Below are positions 43,002-51,637 of a stretch of 63,682 nucleotides of DNA, piece by piece. This DNA comes from Rhodococcus maanshanensis NBRC 100610. Lineage in GTDB: Bacteria > Actinomycetota > Actinomycetes > Mycobacteriales > Mycobacteriaceae. The DNA is taken from positions 1 through 63,682 of the forward strand of contig NZ_BCXA01000042.1 in the NCBI RefSeq assembly GCF_001894865.1. Reading direction: 5' to 3'. The number at the start of each line of letters is the position of its first letter. Within the stretch, counting starts at the first letter, position 1. Below the pieces are notes generated by a model. It was given only the letters and a program-made list of their open reading frames with translations, searched no databases and was not told where the DNA came from. The translations under genes and the position numbers were made by a program.

Positions 43002-45635
43002 GTGAGTTCCCCCTACGACAACATGCAGGGTGGTCGACCCGCCGGACAGCAGCGGCCGGGTGGCCCGCCACCGGGTGGCCGGCCGCCGGGGTACTCACAG
43101 CCGAACGCTCAACCCGGATATCCGCAGCCGCGGCCCAACCAGGCGCCCGGGTACCCGCAGGGCGCGCCGCCGCGCCCGAACCAGGCGCCCGGTTACCCGC
43201 CGCCGAACCCCGCGCAGCCCAACTACGCCACGCGGGGTCAGGCGCCCCGCCCCGCGGCGCAGCGGCCTCCGGCTCAGCGCCCGCAGGCACAGCGGCCCGC
43301 CGCGCCCCGCACCGCGCAGGGCAGCGGAAACGGACCCGGCGGCCGTCCCCCGGCAGGCCCGCCGCCGAAGGGCAGGGGCGGCTCGTCCGGCGGTCAGCCG
43401 CCGAAGCCGCCGAAGAAGGGCACCTCGAAGCGCTGGAAGATCGTCCGCCGCACGGCGATCAGCCTCGTCGCCATCGGACTGGTGGTGCCGATGCTGGCGT
43501 TCATGGTCGCCTACACGACCGCCGACGTGCCCAAGCCCGGCGACATCAAGACGAATCAGGTCGCGACGATCTACAACAGCGACGGCACCTCCGTGCTCAG
43601 CACGATCGTCCCGCCGGAGGGCAACCGAACCGACGTCACCATCGATCAGATCCCGCCGCAGGTGCGCAACGCCGTGCTCTCGGCCGAGGATCGGGACTTC
43701 TACACCAACCCCGGGTTCTCCGTCTCCGGCTTCGCCCGGGCCCTGCGCGACAACGTGCTCGGCAGGGAAGACGCGGGCGGTGGCTCCACGATCACCCAGC
43801 AGTACGTGAAGAACGCGCTGGTCGGCAACGAGCGCGCGCTCACGCGCAAGATGCGCGAACTCGTCCTCTCCTCGAAGATGGCCCGGCAGTGGTCCAAGGA
43901 CGACATCCTCGCCGCCTACCTGAACACCATCTACTTCGGTCGCGGCGCGTACGGCATCGCGGCCGCGTCGAAGGCCTACTTCAACAAGCCGGTCGAGGAG
44001 CTCACGGTCGAGGAGGGCGCCGTGCTCGCGGCGAGCATCCAGCTGCCGTCGCTGCTCGACCCGGAGTCGAACCCGACCGGCGCCGAGACCCGGTGGAACT
44101 ACGTCCTCGACGGCATGGTGAGCGCGAACACGCTCAGCGCGGGCGAGCGGGCGGCCGCCAAGTACCCGCACACGATCCTGCAGTCCGAGATCGACAACGG
44201 CAGCTCGGCGAAGGGGCCCGAGGGCCTGATCCGCAGCCAGGTGATCAAGGAACTCGCCGCGAACGGCATCAACGAGCAGGTGCTGAACACCGAGGGACTG
44301 CAGATCACCACCACCATCGACCAGCAGGCCCAGCAGGCCGTCGTCGACGCGGTCACCAGCAACATGGAGGGCGAGGACAACAACCTGCGCACCGCCGTGG
44401 TGTCGGTGGACCCGAAGACCGGCGGGGTGAAGGCCTACTACGGAGGCTCCGACGGCGCCGGCTTCGACTTCGCCCAGTCCGGGCTGCAGACCGGTTCGTC
44501 GTTCAAGGTGTTCGGCCTCGCGTCTGCGCTGAACGAGGGCATCCCGCTGTCGAAGATGTACGACAGCAGCCCTCTCAAGCTCGGCGGCGTCACCATCAAC
44601 AACGCCGAGGGCCAGTCCTGTGGCACCTGCACCATCGCGGAGGCGACCAAGCGCTCGCTGAACACCAGCTTCTACCGGCAGATGATGTCCATCGAGAACG
44701 GCCCGGAGAAGATCGCGGACATCGCGCACAAGGCCGGCATCCCCGAGGAGATCCCGGGGGTCGTCGAGGGCACCACCCTGCAGGAACCGAACGGGTCCTC
44801 CGAGTACGGAATCGTGTTGGGTCAGTACCAGTCCCGGGTGATCGACATGGCGTCCTCGTATGCCACGCTTGCGGCCTCCGGGGTCTACCGCGCGCCGCAC
44901 TTCGTGCAGAAGGTCGTGACCGGCGACGGCACCGTGCTGCTCGATCGCGGGCCCGCGACGGCGGGTGAGGCCCGGCTGAAGCCGGCGGTCGCCGACAACG
45001 TCACCTCCGCCCTCCAACCGATCGCGGCCTACTCCCGCAACCACGGCCTGGCCGGTGGGCGCCCGTCCGCCGCGAAGACCGGAACCGCGCAGCTCGGCGA
45101 CACCGGCGAGAACAAGGACGCCTGGATGGTCGGCTACACCCCGTCGCTGTCCACCGCCGTCTGGGTTGGCACCGAGCAGGGCCTGCCGCTGCAGAACAGC
45201 TACGGCGGGCTGATGTACGGCTCCGGGCTCCCGTCCGACATCTGGAAGGACGCCATGGACGGCGCCCTGGAGGGCACCGACGTCGAGTCCTTCCCGAAGC
45301 CCGAGGCGATCGGTGGCCAGGCGGGCGTGCCCGCGTACACCGCGCCGTATGTGCCGCCGAAGACCACGTCCGCCACGCCGTCGCCGACGCCGGCGCCGGG
45401 ACTGACGCTGCCGCCGGTCATCATCACCCCGCGCCAGGTGGAGGTCCTGCCCGGCGTGACGATCCCGCTGCCGGGTCTGGCGCCGAAGCCGACAACGCCG
45501 CCCGCGACGGTCGACCCGGGTCCGTCGCCGGGCCAGCCGACGCAGGAGGAGATCGACGCCGAGGAGGAGGGGCTCGGCCAGGGCGGCAACGCGCAGGGCA
45601 GCCCGCAGGGAGCGCCGATCCGGCCGAACCGGTAG
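43002..45635 (+). CDS. ponA: Class A penicillin-binding protein, paralogue B (PonA-type)
   Basis: 877 aa from GTG 43002 (GGAGA 8 nt upstream); GTG 42981 would add 7 residues. A cytosolic Pro/Gln/Gly-rich region of about 145 residues precedes one transmembrane helix (ISLVAIGLVVPMLAFMVAYTT). GT51 shows EDRDFYTNPGFSVSGFARA and GGSTITQQYVKN. The transpeptidase has SSFK, SLN and AKTGTAQ. The tail is Pro-rich and ends in further Gly/Gln repeats after VEVLPGVTIPLPG. It is the positional orthologue of mycobacterial ponA1, next to the GT87 gene and upstream of rpsF. It makes and cross-links peptidoglycan. Confidence 0.95.
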   Translation: MSSPYDNMQGGRPAGQQRPGGPPPGGRPPGYSQPNAQPGYPQPRPNQAPGYPQGAPPRPNQAPGYPPPNPAQPNYATRGQAPRPAAQRPPAQRPQAQRPAAPRTAQGSGNGPGGRPPAGPPPKGRGGSSGGQPPKPPKKGTSKRWKIVRRTAISLVAIGLVVPMLAFMVAYTTADVPKPGDIKTNQVATIYNSDGTSVLSTIVPPEGNRTDVTIDQIPPQVRNAVLSAEDRDFYTNPGFSVSGFARALRDNVLGREDAGGGSTITQQYVKNALVGNERALTRKMRELVLSSKMARQWSKDDILAAYLNTIYFGRGAYGIAAASKAYFNKPVEELTVEEGAVLAASIQLPSLLDPESNPTGAETRWNYVLDGMVSANTLSAGERAAAKYPHTILQSEIDNGSSAKGPEGLIRSQVIKELAANGINEQVLNTEGLQITTTIDQQAQQAVVDAVTSNMEGEDNNLRTAVVSVDPKTGGVKAYYGGSDGAGFDFAQSGLQTGSSFKVFGLASALNEGIPLSKMYDSSPLKLGGVTINNAEGQSCGTCTIAEATKRSLNTSFYRQMMSIENGPEKIADIAHKAGIPEEIPGVVEGTTLQEPNGSSEYGIVLGQYQSRVIDMASSYATLAASGVYRAPHFVQKVVTGDGTVLLDRGPATAGEARLKPAVADNVTSALQPIAAYSRNHGLAGGRPSAAKTGTAQLGDTGENKDAWMVGYTPSLSTAVWVGTEQGLPLQNSYGGLMYGSGLPSDIWKDAMDGALEGTDVESFPKPEAIGGQAGVPAYTAPYVPPKTTSATPSPTPAPGLTLPPVIITPRQVEVLPGVTIPLPGLAPKPTTPPATVDPGPSPGQPTQEEIDAEEEGLGQGGNAQGSPQGAPIRPNR
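43884..44017 (+). repeat. Near-identical 134-bp segment shared with paralogue A
   Basis: Matches 32648-32781 with a single difference; see that entry. Confidence 0.9.
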
Positions 45636-45643
45636 CCGGTCGG

Positions 45644-45657
45644 TAACGTCACCGGGG
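45644..45657 (+). promoter_or_regulatory. Leaderless promoter, -10 TAACGT
   Basis: TAACGT at 45644-45649 lies 7 nt before GTG 45657, in the short gap after ponA. Confidence 0.4.
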
Positions 45658-47297
45658 TGGCCGAGCAACCTGACGACAGCACCGTGACGGTCGTTCCGCA
45701 GGCTCCATCACAGGGGTTTGCGGGCGGCGCGGTCATCGCCTCGCCGGGGCCGCTCGCGGACGACTGCCGGTCGGTGGTGGACCGGGATCTGCCCGGGCGC
45801 ACCGATCCGATGGTGGCCGAGCTCAGCGGCGTCATCGGCGGACCGGTCGGGCGGCACGCGCTGATCGGCAGGTCCCGGTTCCTCACCCCGCTGCGGGTGA
45901 TCCTGCTGCTGGCGGTCGTCTTCCTCGCCCTCGGCTGGTCCACCAAGGCGGCGTGCCTGCAGCAGGCCCCGAACGGGCCAGACGGCGCGCTCGGCCTCGA
46001 CTGGAGCGGCAGCCGCCAGTACACCGCGCTGTGTTACTCGGACACGGTGCCGCTGTACGGCGCGGAGCGGCTCGACGAGGGCGCCTTCCCCTACAAGAAG
46101 TCGTGGGAGGAGAAGGCAGGCGACGGGTCGACGCAGCAGCGGTACATGGAGTATCCGGTGCTCGCGGGGCTCTACCAGTACGGCTCGATGAAGGTCGCCA
46201 AGGCATGGGACGCGGTCTCCTGGCTGCCAGGGGCGCTGCAGGTGGTCCTCTACTTCAACGTGGTCGCGCTCGGGTTGTCGCTGGCGTGGCTGGTCACGGT
46301 CTGGGCGACGGTGCTGCTGGCAGGCAGGCGCGTCTGGGATGCCGCACTGGTCGCGGTGTCCCCCTTGGTGATCGTGCACGCCTTCACCAATTTCGACCCG
46401 CTGGCGACGGCCTTCGCGGCCGGCGGCCTGCTCGGTTGGGCGCGCAGGCGGCCGGTGCTGGCCGGCGTGCTGCTCGGGCTCGGCGGCGCCACCAAGATGT
46501 ACCCGCTGTTGCTGCTCGGTCCGCTGCTGGTGTTGTGCCTGCGGGCCGGCCGGATGCGGCCGTGGTGGCAGGCCGTTGCGGGCGCGGCCGCGGCTTGGCT
46601 GTTGGTGAATCTGCCCATCGCGCTGCTGTTCCCGGCTGGCTGGCGGGAGTTCTTCCGGCTCAACTCCGAGCGCGGCGCCGACCCGGACTCGATCTACAAC
46701 GTGATCACCTCGTTCACCGGCTGGCGCGGTTTCGACGGTCCGCTGGCCGCCGGTGAGACCCCGACGAATCTGAACACCGTGTCGTTCGTGCTGTTCGCCG
46801 CCGCCTGCGTCGGCATCGGGTACCTGGCGCTGACCGCAGCCCGCAGGCCCCGGGTCGCGCAGCTGTGCTTCCTGGTGATCGCGGCCTTCCTGCTCACCAA
46901 CAAGGTGTGGAGTCCGCAGTACTCGCTCTGGCTGGTCCCGCTGGCGGTGCTCGCGCTGCCACACCGACGAATCCTGTTGGCGTGGATGACGATCGATGCC
47001 CTCGTCTGGGTGCCGCGGATGTACTACTACCTTGGCGTGCAGAACAAGGGCCTGCCCGAGCAGTGGTTCACGGCGACGGTGATCGTCCGGGACCTCGCGG
47101 TCGTCGCGCTGTGTGTGCTGGTGATCCGGCAGATCCGCCGCCCGGAGCTGGACCTGGTGCGCGGCGGCGGGGTGGACGACCCGGTCGGCGGCGTCCTCGA
47201 CGGCGCCCCCGACCGGCCGCCGGGGTGGTTGCCCGCCTGGCTGCGCCCGCGGGAGCGCAGCATGCAGGCCTGGTCCGAGGCGCCCGCTATTCGCTGA
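45657..47297 (+). CDS. GT87-type polyprenyl-phosphate-dependent mannosyltransferase, copy 1
   Basis: 546 aa. An N-terminal soluble part (about 1-80) precedes about ten membrane helices, with DUF2029/GT87 landmarks: FPYKKSWEEK after the first helix, RYMEYPVLAGLYQYG, FDPLATAFAAGGLLGWARRR, LLGLGGATKMYPLLLL and TNKVWSPQYSLWLVPLAVLAL. Enzymes of this family add mannose from polyprenyl-phosphomannose to lipoarabinomannan or related glycans on the outer face of the membrane. The homologue next to ponA1 in mycobacteria (Rv0051) is in the same place. A leaderless promoter is possible. It converges on the GNAT gene, the 3' ends overlapping by 11 bp. Confidence 0.82.
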   Translation: MAEQPDDSTVTVVPQAPSQGFAGGAVIASPGPLADDCRSVVDRDLPGRTDPMVAELSGVIGGPVGRHALIGRSRFLTPLRVILLLAVVFLALGWSTKAACLQQAPNGPDGALGLDWSGSRQYTALCYSDTVPLYGAERLDEGAFPYKKSWEEKAGDGSTQQRYMEYPVLAGLYQYGSMKVAKAWDAVSWLPGALQVVLYFNVVALGLSLAWLVTVWATVLLAGRRVWDAALVAVSPLVIVHAFTNFDPLATAFAAGGLLGWARRRPVLAGVLLGLGGATKMYPLLLLGPLLVLCLRAGRMRPWWQAVAGAAAAWLLVNLPIALLFPAGWREFFRLNSERGADPDSIYNVITSFTGWRGFDGPLAAGETPTNLNTVSFVLFAAACVGIGYLALTAARRPRVAQLCFLVIAAFLLTNKVWSPQYSLWLVPLAVLALPHRRILLAWMTIDALVWVPRMYYYLGVQNKGLPEQWFTATVIVRDLAVVALCVLVIRQIRRPELDLVRGGGVDDPVGGVLDGAPDRPPGWLPAWLRPRERSMQAWSEAPAIR

Positions 47298-47871
47298 TCC
47301 GCGCCTCGAGCTGGGTGCGGGCGAACGGCCAGTCATCGTCGATCATCGAGAAAAGCGCTGTGTTCCGCCAACTTCCGTCCAGACGTCGGCGGTGCTTGCG
47401 GAGGAGCCCCTCGAACTCGGCGCCCAGCTTGGCGATCGCGCCGCGCGAGTGCGCGTTGAGTTCGTCGGTATGCCACTCGACCCGGACCGCGCCGAGATCC
47501 TCGAAGGCCCGGCGCAGCAAGAGCAGCTTGGCTTCCGGGTTGATCCGGCCGCCCTGGGCGGAGCGGGAGAGCCAGGTGTAGCCGATCGCGAGCGACTGGT
47601 GTAGCGGATCGATCTGGTAATACGAGGTGGTGCCCACCACAACACCGGTCGCGGCGTCGATCTGGACGTACGCCAGCCGCTGCGGGTCGTCGAGCGCGTG
47701 GGTGATGTATTCGGTTGCATCCGAGACGCTTTCGATCGGACGCCAGGTCCAGCGGAACAGCGTCGGATCGTCCGCGGCCCGGCACAGGTCCTCGGCGTGC
47801 GCGAGGGTGAGCGGCTCGAGGCGGACGTAATCGCCGGTGAGCGTGGGCTGTTCGAACCAGGGGCCCTTCAT
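47287..47871 (-). CDS. GNAT-family N-acetyltransferase
   Basis: 194 aa from ATG 47871. GNAT fold: LTGDYVRLEPLTLAHAEDL, VQIDAATGVVVGTTSYYQID on strands 2-3, and the acetyl-CoA loop IGYTWLSRSAQGGRINPEAKLLLLRRAFEDLG, then WHTDELNAHSRGAIAKLGAEFEG (RimJ-like subfamily). It may acetylate N-termini or small molecules. Its start overlaps the stop of the second GT87 gene by 4 bp (ATGA), so it is translationally coupled to it. Confidence 0.85.
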   Translation of the reverse strand: MKGPWFEQPTLTGDYVRLEPLTLAHAEDLCRAADDPTLFRWTWRPIESVSDATEYITHALDDPQRLAYVQIDAATGVVVGTTSYYQIDPLHQSLAIGYTWLSRSAQGGRINPEAKLLLLRRAFEDLGAVRVEWHTDELNAHSRGAIAKLGAEFEGLLRKHRRRLDGSWRNTALFSMIDDDWPFARTQLEARISE

Positions 47872-49250
47872 GACGCCGCCGTTAGGGCCGGATCCCGGTG
47901 ACCGGGGGCGTGCCGTGGGCCCGCCTCGCTGCCCCTGCCCTCCCACCGCGGGCAGGCGCGGAGGAAGACGAAGAACAGCACCACCAACAGCGCAGCTCGG
48001 CCCCAGACGCCGAACTGCACCACGAACTCCATCACGGCCGCGTCCGATCCGGTCGCGAGCTCGTAGAAGTAGCGGAACACCCCGATCCCCATCGCCAGAT
48101 CCGCGAGCAGGTAGCCCCCGATCAGCGCCCACGGCACCCGCAGGAGCACCAGGAAGGGAATGAGCCATAGCGTGTACTGCGGGGAGTGCACCTTGTGCAG
48201 CAGCATGAAGCCGCACAGCATCGCGGCGCTCACCGCGATCCACGGGAAGCTGCCCTCCCGGCGGTACCGGCCCCAGCCGAGCCAGAGCGCCAGCGCGAAC
48301 GACGCGGCGATGAGCAGCGGCGAGGCCACGCCGACGAAGGTCGCGTAGGCGCTGTCCTGGCCCTCGACGCCGTCGAACAGGCGCAGCACCCCCCAGTACC
48401 AGATCGAGTTGGTGGTGATGTCGGCCTGGCGGGCGGACTGGAAGGTGAACGAGGCGAGCCAGCCGGGGTAGCCGGCGATCGCGAACGGCAGGTTGATCGC
48501 GATCACCGTGCCCGCCGCAGCGGCGGCCACCATCAGCGCGCCCTTCGGGTCGAACCGGCCCCGCACGGAGGCGGGCAGCTCGGAGCCATCGGTGCCGCCG
48601 GTGAACACGAAGGCCATCAGCGGCAGCATGAAGGCACCAGGGTAGATCTTCAGGCACAGGCCGATCGCGAGTAGGACCGCGGCGCCGATCGCCCTGGTGC
48701 GCAGCGGGATCCGCTGGAAGTACACGACCACGAAGATCGCCGCGGTTGCGGCCGCGACGACCGGCAGTTCCCAGTTGTGGAAGGCGTACAGGACCAGCGG
48801 CGGGGCGGCCGCCCACAGCAGCGCGGGCCAACCCGCGAGCCGGCCGAGCATCCACGCGGTGGCGAGCCCGAACGGGACCAGGATCAGCGCCGAGTTCAGC
48901 AGGAACTCGGCGTCGTTGTGCGCGCCGATCCCGCCGAGCCACATCAGCAGCCCACTGAGCACGGGGTACTCGACGGTGCCGCCGGTGAGCAGTCCGTCGG
49001 GCGTGATGCCGCCCGAGAGATAGGGGAAGACGTGGTTGTCGATGTCGCGGCCGAGCCAGAGGAACTGGATGTCGGAATAGCAGAAGTTGCTGTCCTTGAG
49101 CCGGTCGAAAGCGAGGCTGCGACCGTTCTCGGCGAACGGGGCGCCCGCGCACCTGGCCTTGTTCAGGTAGCCGAGGGCGAGGGTGAGCCCGCACAGCAGC
49201 GTCACGATGACCGCCACCGCCGGTGTCCCTGCCTGGGCGCGCGTCCGCAT
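47868..49250 (-). CDS. GT87-type mannosyltransferase-like protein, copy 2
   Basis: 460 aa. Multi-pass membrane protein with the DUF2029 pattern: KDSNFCYSDIQFLWLGRD, NHVFPYLSGGITPDGLLTGGTVEYPVLSG, IGLCLKIYPGAFMLPL and LHKVHSPQYTLWLIPFLVLL. A probable glycolipid or arabinogalactan/lipoarabinomannan mannosyltransferase; relationship to copy 1 (45657) is clear from the same order of motifs. Leaderless promoter (TAGGCT, 6 nt upstream) on the minus strand, opposite the rpsF operon. Confidence 0.8.
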   Translation of the reverse strand: MRTRAQAGTPAVAVIVTLLCGLTLALGYLNKARCAGAPFAENGRSLAFDRLKDSNFCYSDIQFLWLGRDIDNHVFPYLSGGITPDGLLTGGTVEYPVLSGLLMWLGGIGAHNDAEFLLNSALILVPFGLATAWMLGRLAGWPALLWAAAPPLVLYAFHNWELPVVAAATAAIFVVVYFQRIPLRTRAIGAAVLLAIGLCLKIYPGAFMLPLMAFVFTGGTDGSELPASVRGRFDPKGALMVAAAAAGTVIAINLPFAIAGYPGWLASFTFQSARQADITTNSIWYWGVLRLFDGVEGQDSAYATFVGVASPLLIAASFALALWLGWGRYRREGSFPWIAVSAAMLCGFMLLHKVHSPQYTLWLIPFLVLLRVPWALIGGYLLADLAMGIGVFRYFYELATGSDAAVMEFVVQFGVWGRAALLVVLFFVFLRACPRWEGRGSEAGPRHAPGHRDPALTAAS

Positions 49251-49262
49251 GGGTTCAGCCTA
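49248..49262 (-). promoter_or_regulatory. Leaderless promoter, -10 TAGGCT
   Basis: TAGGCT (49262-49257, minus strand) precedes ATG 49250 by 6 nt. Confidence 0.4.
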
Positions 49263-49349
49263 GGTGCTCCCGGCCGAGGGAGGGGATCCATCCGGCCCCG
49301 CGCCTGTTCCCCGGGCAAGAGCGATTTCGCAGGTCAGGGGCCGCTCGTG

Positions 49350-49437
49350 TAACCTGCATGGGTTGCTGACGCAACGACCCTCCTGTCACGGATAGTCCGT
49401 GGCCGTTTCACTAGTCCATAGGAGGTGATGAGGTCTT
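49350..49437 (+). promoter_or_regulatory. rpsF promoter and leader
   Basis: A TANNNT box (TAACCT, 49350-49355) implies a leader of about 75 nt. The leader holds a perfect hairpin (CACGGA 49387-49392, loop TAG, TCCGTG 49396-49401) followed by CCG, and a full AGGAGGTGA Shine-Dalgarno (49420-49428) 9 nt before ATG. Bacterial rpsF leaders often carry an S6:S18-binding RNA for autoregulation; this hairpin is a candidate only. Confidence 0.45.
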
Positions 49438-49725
49438 ATGCGTCATTACGAATTGATGGTCATCCTTGACCCCAGCCTGGACGAGCGCACCGTCGCTCCG
49501 TCGCTGGATACGTTCCTCAATGTTGTTCGCCAGGACGGCGGCAGTGTCGACAAGGTCGATGTTTGGGGTAAGCGTCGTCTCGCCTACGAGATCGCCAAGC
49601 ACAGCGAAGGCATCTACGCGGTGATCGACATCAACGCGACCCCTGCCACCGTGAACGAGCTGGATCGTCAGCTCGGCCTGAACGAGTCGGTGCTCCGCAC
49701 CAAGGTTCTGCGCCACAACAAGTGA
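49438..49725 (+). CDS. rpsF: Small-subunit ribosomal protein bS6
   Basis: 95 aa, canonical: [30 protein letters not shown] and [20 protein letters not shown]. It binds 16S rRNA with bS18, whose gene is in the same operon, and the two also form the repressing complex in bacteria with leader autoregulation. A near-perfect Shine-Dalgarno precedes it. First gene of rpsF-ssb-rpsR-rplI. Confidence 0.97.
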   Translation: MRHYELMVILDPSLDERTVAPSLDTFLNVVRQDGGSVDKVDVWGKRRLAYEIAKHSEGIYAVIDINATPATVNELDRQLGLNESVLRTKVLRHNK

Positions 49726-49790
49726 TTTCTGTCTGCGCGTGGCCCTAGGCTCGGCGCAACAGGATTCCACACACTGCAGGAGGAACCCAC

Positions 49791-50315
49791 ATGGCAGGCG
49801 ACACCGTGATCACCGTCATCGGAAACTTGACGGCTGATCCCGAGCTTCGATTCACCCCCGCGGGGGCCGCGGTTGCGAACTTCACGGTCGCATCGACGCC
49901 CCGCACCTTCGACCGTCAGTCCAATGAATGGAAAGACGGCGAGGCGCTCTTCATGCGCTGCAACATCTGGCGTGAGGCCGCGGAGAACGTTGCCGAGTCC
50001 CTGACTCGCGGTTCTCGGGTGATCGTGAGCGGACGGCTCAAGCAGCGGTCCTACGAGACTCGCGAGGGCGAGAAGCGCACTGTCATGGAACTCGAGGTCG
50101 ACGAGATCGGCCCCTCGCTCAAGTACGCCACGGCCAAGGTCAACAAGGCCAGCCGCGGTGGCGGCGGAGGCGGCGGAGGGTTCGGTTCCTCGGGCGGTTC
50201 GGGCGGCGGACGCCCGGCTGCTAGCTCCGGCGGCGACGACCCGTGGGGCAGCGCCCCGCAGTCGTCCGGCTCGTTCGGTGGCTCCGGTGGTGGAAACGAC
50301 GAACCCCCGTTCTGA
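49791..50315 (+). CDS. ssb: Single-stranded DNA-binding protein
   Basis: 174 aa. The OB fold spans about 1-115 ([73 protein letters not shown]), then a flexible Gly/Ser-rich tail and the acidic tip DEPPF that docks replication and repair proteins. AGGAGGAACCC precedes the ATG. The operon order between the two ribosomal genes is the standard actinobacterial one. Confidence 0.97.
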   Translation: MAGDTVITVIGNLTADPELRFTPAGAAVANFTVASTPRTFDRQSNEWKDGEALFMRCNIWREAAENVAESLTRGSRVIVSGRLKQRSYETREGEKRTVMELEVDEIGPSLKYATAKVNKASRGGGGGGGGFGSSGGSGGGRPAASSGGDDPWGSAPQSSGSFGGSGGGNDEPPF

Positions 50316-50378
50316 TCCCCGCACTGGCGACAGCGCCGGGATCTGATGCGAACGAACATTGAAAGTACGGAGAAAGAC

Positions 50379-50621
50379 ATGCCGAAGCCGCCGTTGCGCG
50401 ACAAGGTGATGAAGAAGAAGGTCTGCTCCTTCTGTAAAGAGAAGAACACGCAGATCAACTACAAGGACACGACGCTGCTGCGTAAGTACGTCAGCGACCG
50501 CGGCAAGATCCGCGCGCGCCGTGTCACCGGCAACTGCGTCCAGCACCAGCGGGACGTGGCCGTTGCCGTGAAGAACTCGCGTGAGGTCGCTCTGCTTCCT
50601 TACGTCTCGACGGCTCGCTAA
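50379..50621 (+). CDS. rpsR: Small-subunit ribosomal protein bS18 (zinc-binding form)
   Basis: 80 aa from ATG 50379 (GGAGA upstream); an upstream in-frame ATG would add 11 atypical residues. VCSFCKEKN (Cys16, Cys19) and [10 protein letters not shown] supply ligands for structural zinc, so this is the C-plus (zinc-containing) form that actinobacteria swap for a zinc-free paralogue on zinc limitation. [16 protein letters not shown] is the rRNA-binding segment. Confidence 0.95.
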   Translation: MPKPPLRDKVMKKKVCSFCKEKNTQINYKDTTLLRKYVSDRGKIRARRVTGNCVQHQRDVAVAVKNSREVALLPYVSTAR

Positions 50622-50634
50622 GGAAAGGGAAGAC

Positions 50635-51090
50635 ATGAAGCTGATCCTCACTGCAGACGTGGACAACCTCGGTGCGCCCGGCGACACCGTTGAGGTCAAG
50701 GACGGTTACGGCCGTAACTACCTGCTGCCCCGCGGTCTCGCGATCGTCGCCACCCGTGGCGCCGAGAAGCAGGTCGAAGGCATCCGCCGTGCGCAGGAAG
50801 CCCGCGCCGTGCGCGGACTCGACCACGCCAAGGAGATCAAGGCCGCGATCGAGGGCCTCGAGAACGTCTCGCTGACCGTCAAGACGGCCGGCGACTCGGG
50901 CAAGCTGTTCGGCTCGGTCACCGCCGCCGACGTTGCCGGCGCCATCAAGGCCGCCGGTGGCCCGGTTGTCGACAAGCGCAGCCTCGAGCTGCCGAAGTCG
51001 CACATCAAGGCGACCGGCAAGCACGCCGTGGTTGTGAACCTGCACCCCGACGTCGTTGCCAAGTTCCACCTGAACGTGGTCGCCGGCTAG
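50635..51090 (+). CDS. rplI: Large-subunit ribosomal protein bL9
   Basis: 151 aa from ATG 50635 with AAGGGAAG upstream. N-terminal rRNA-binding domain ([35 protein letters not shown]), long helix (about 40-75) and C-terminal domain ([35 protein letters not shown]). The last gene of the operon; a 13-bp hairpin follows. Confidence 0.97.
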   Translation: MKLILTADVDNLGAPGDTVEVKDGYGRNYLLPRGLAIVATRGAEKQVEGIRRAQEARAVRGLDHAKEIKAAIEGLENVSLTVKTAGDSGKLFGSVTAADVAGAIKAAGGPVVDKRSLELPKSHIKATGKHAVVVNLHPDVVAKFHLNVVAG

Positions 51091-51107
51091 TCCGACCCAC
51101 GTTCGCC

Positions 51108-51146
51108 CTCGGGGCCCCGCAGACCATAGGTCGGCGGGGCCCCGAG
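51108..51146 (+). terminator. Terminator of the rpsF-ssb-rpsR-rplI operon
   Basis: A perfect 13-bp stem (51108-51120 with 51134-51146), 13-nt loop, followed by TCGTTTG, 18 bp after the rplI stop. Confidence 0.8.
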
Positions 51147-51151
51147 TCGTT

Positions 51152-51429
51152 TGTGGATAACTTCCCACCCTTTGTGATCCATCCCTAGACAAGCGTCCAG
51201 TTCGTGTGATCTATCACTGTGATGCAACTCATATTGCGAGGTCGGCGCGTTTCGGCAACACGCCCGGCTGCCCAACCCGTGGGACACGCCGAAAGTATTT
51301 TCATCCACAGGTGTGTGAATAACAAAAGGTACGATGACCAGCGAAGATGGGAAGTAGTTACATAGTTATCCTCAGGTTGTCCCCAGGGCGCTAACACTGG
51401 TCAACTGCGGATTCCACAATTCATCCACA
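51152..51429. promoter_or_regulatory. Cluster of DnaA-box-like sites upstream of dnaB
   Basis: One perfect box on the minus strand (TGTGGATAA, 51152-51160, the complement of TTATCCACA). One-mismatch sites: TCATCCACA 51301-51309, TGTGAATAA 51314-51322, TTATCCTCA 51366-51374 and TCATCCACA 51421-51429. TTGTCCCCA at 51377-51385 is one off the actinobacterial TTGTCCACA. The spacing is irregular. Confidence 0.6.
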
Positions 51430-51637
51430 GTTGTGTACACAGTCCGTGTTGAACGAGCCGGTCCGGATGCCTAACGTCGTGCGCGCGCGTCCTACGGCGG
51501 CTGTGCCGGACCCCGATTCCTGGGGTCGGGATCAACCTGTCGGTCCGGGCGCGTATGTATTGCGGGTATTGCGTGTGGACGCACCGGACGGCGTGGCCGA
51601 CCGGGCGTCGAGGTTTGCGGGAGAGGACGGTTATCGC

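Larger units (their letters stand above)
51091..51637. other. 547-bp rplI-dnaB gap: terminator and DnaA-box cluster
   Basis: No convincing gene. It holds the rplI terminator, then an AT-richer stretch (about 51290-51375) and a cluster of DnaA-box-like nonamers (51152-51429); TTCATCCACAG occurs twice exactly 120 bp apart (51300, 51420). Confidence 0.7.

Noticed and set aside
51206-51217. GTGATCTATCAC as a CRP/GlxR-type operator
   Set aside because: The half-sites are 2 nt apart rather than the 6 needed; no clear match to TGTGA-N6-TCACA.
51431-51637. Extended N-terminus for DnaB
   Set aside because: The extra 69 residues lack family similarity and overlap the DnaA-box region; GTG 51638 has a purine-rich upstream site and matches the usual start.
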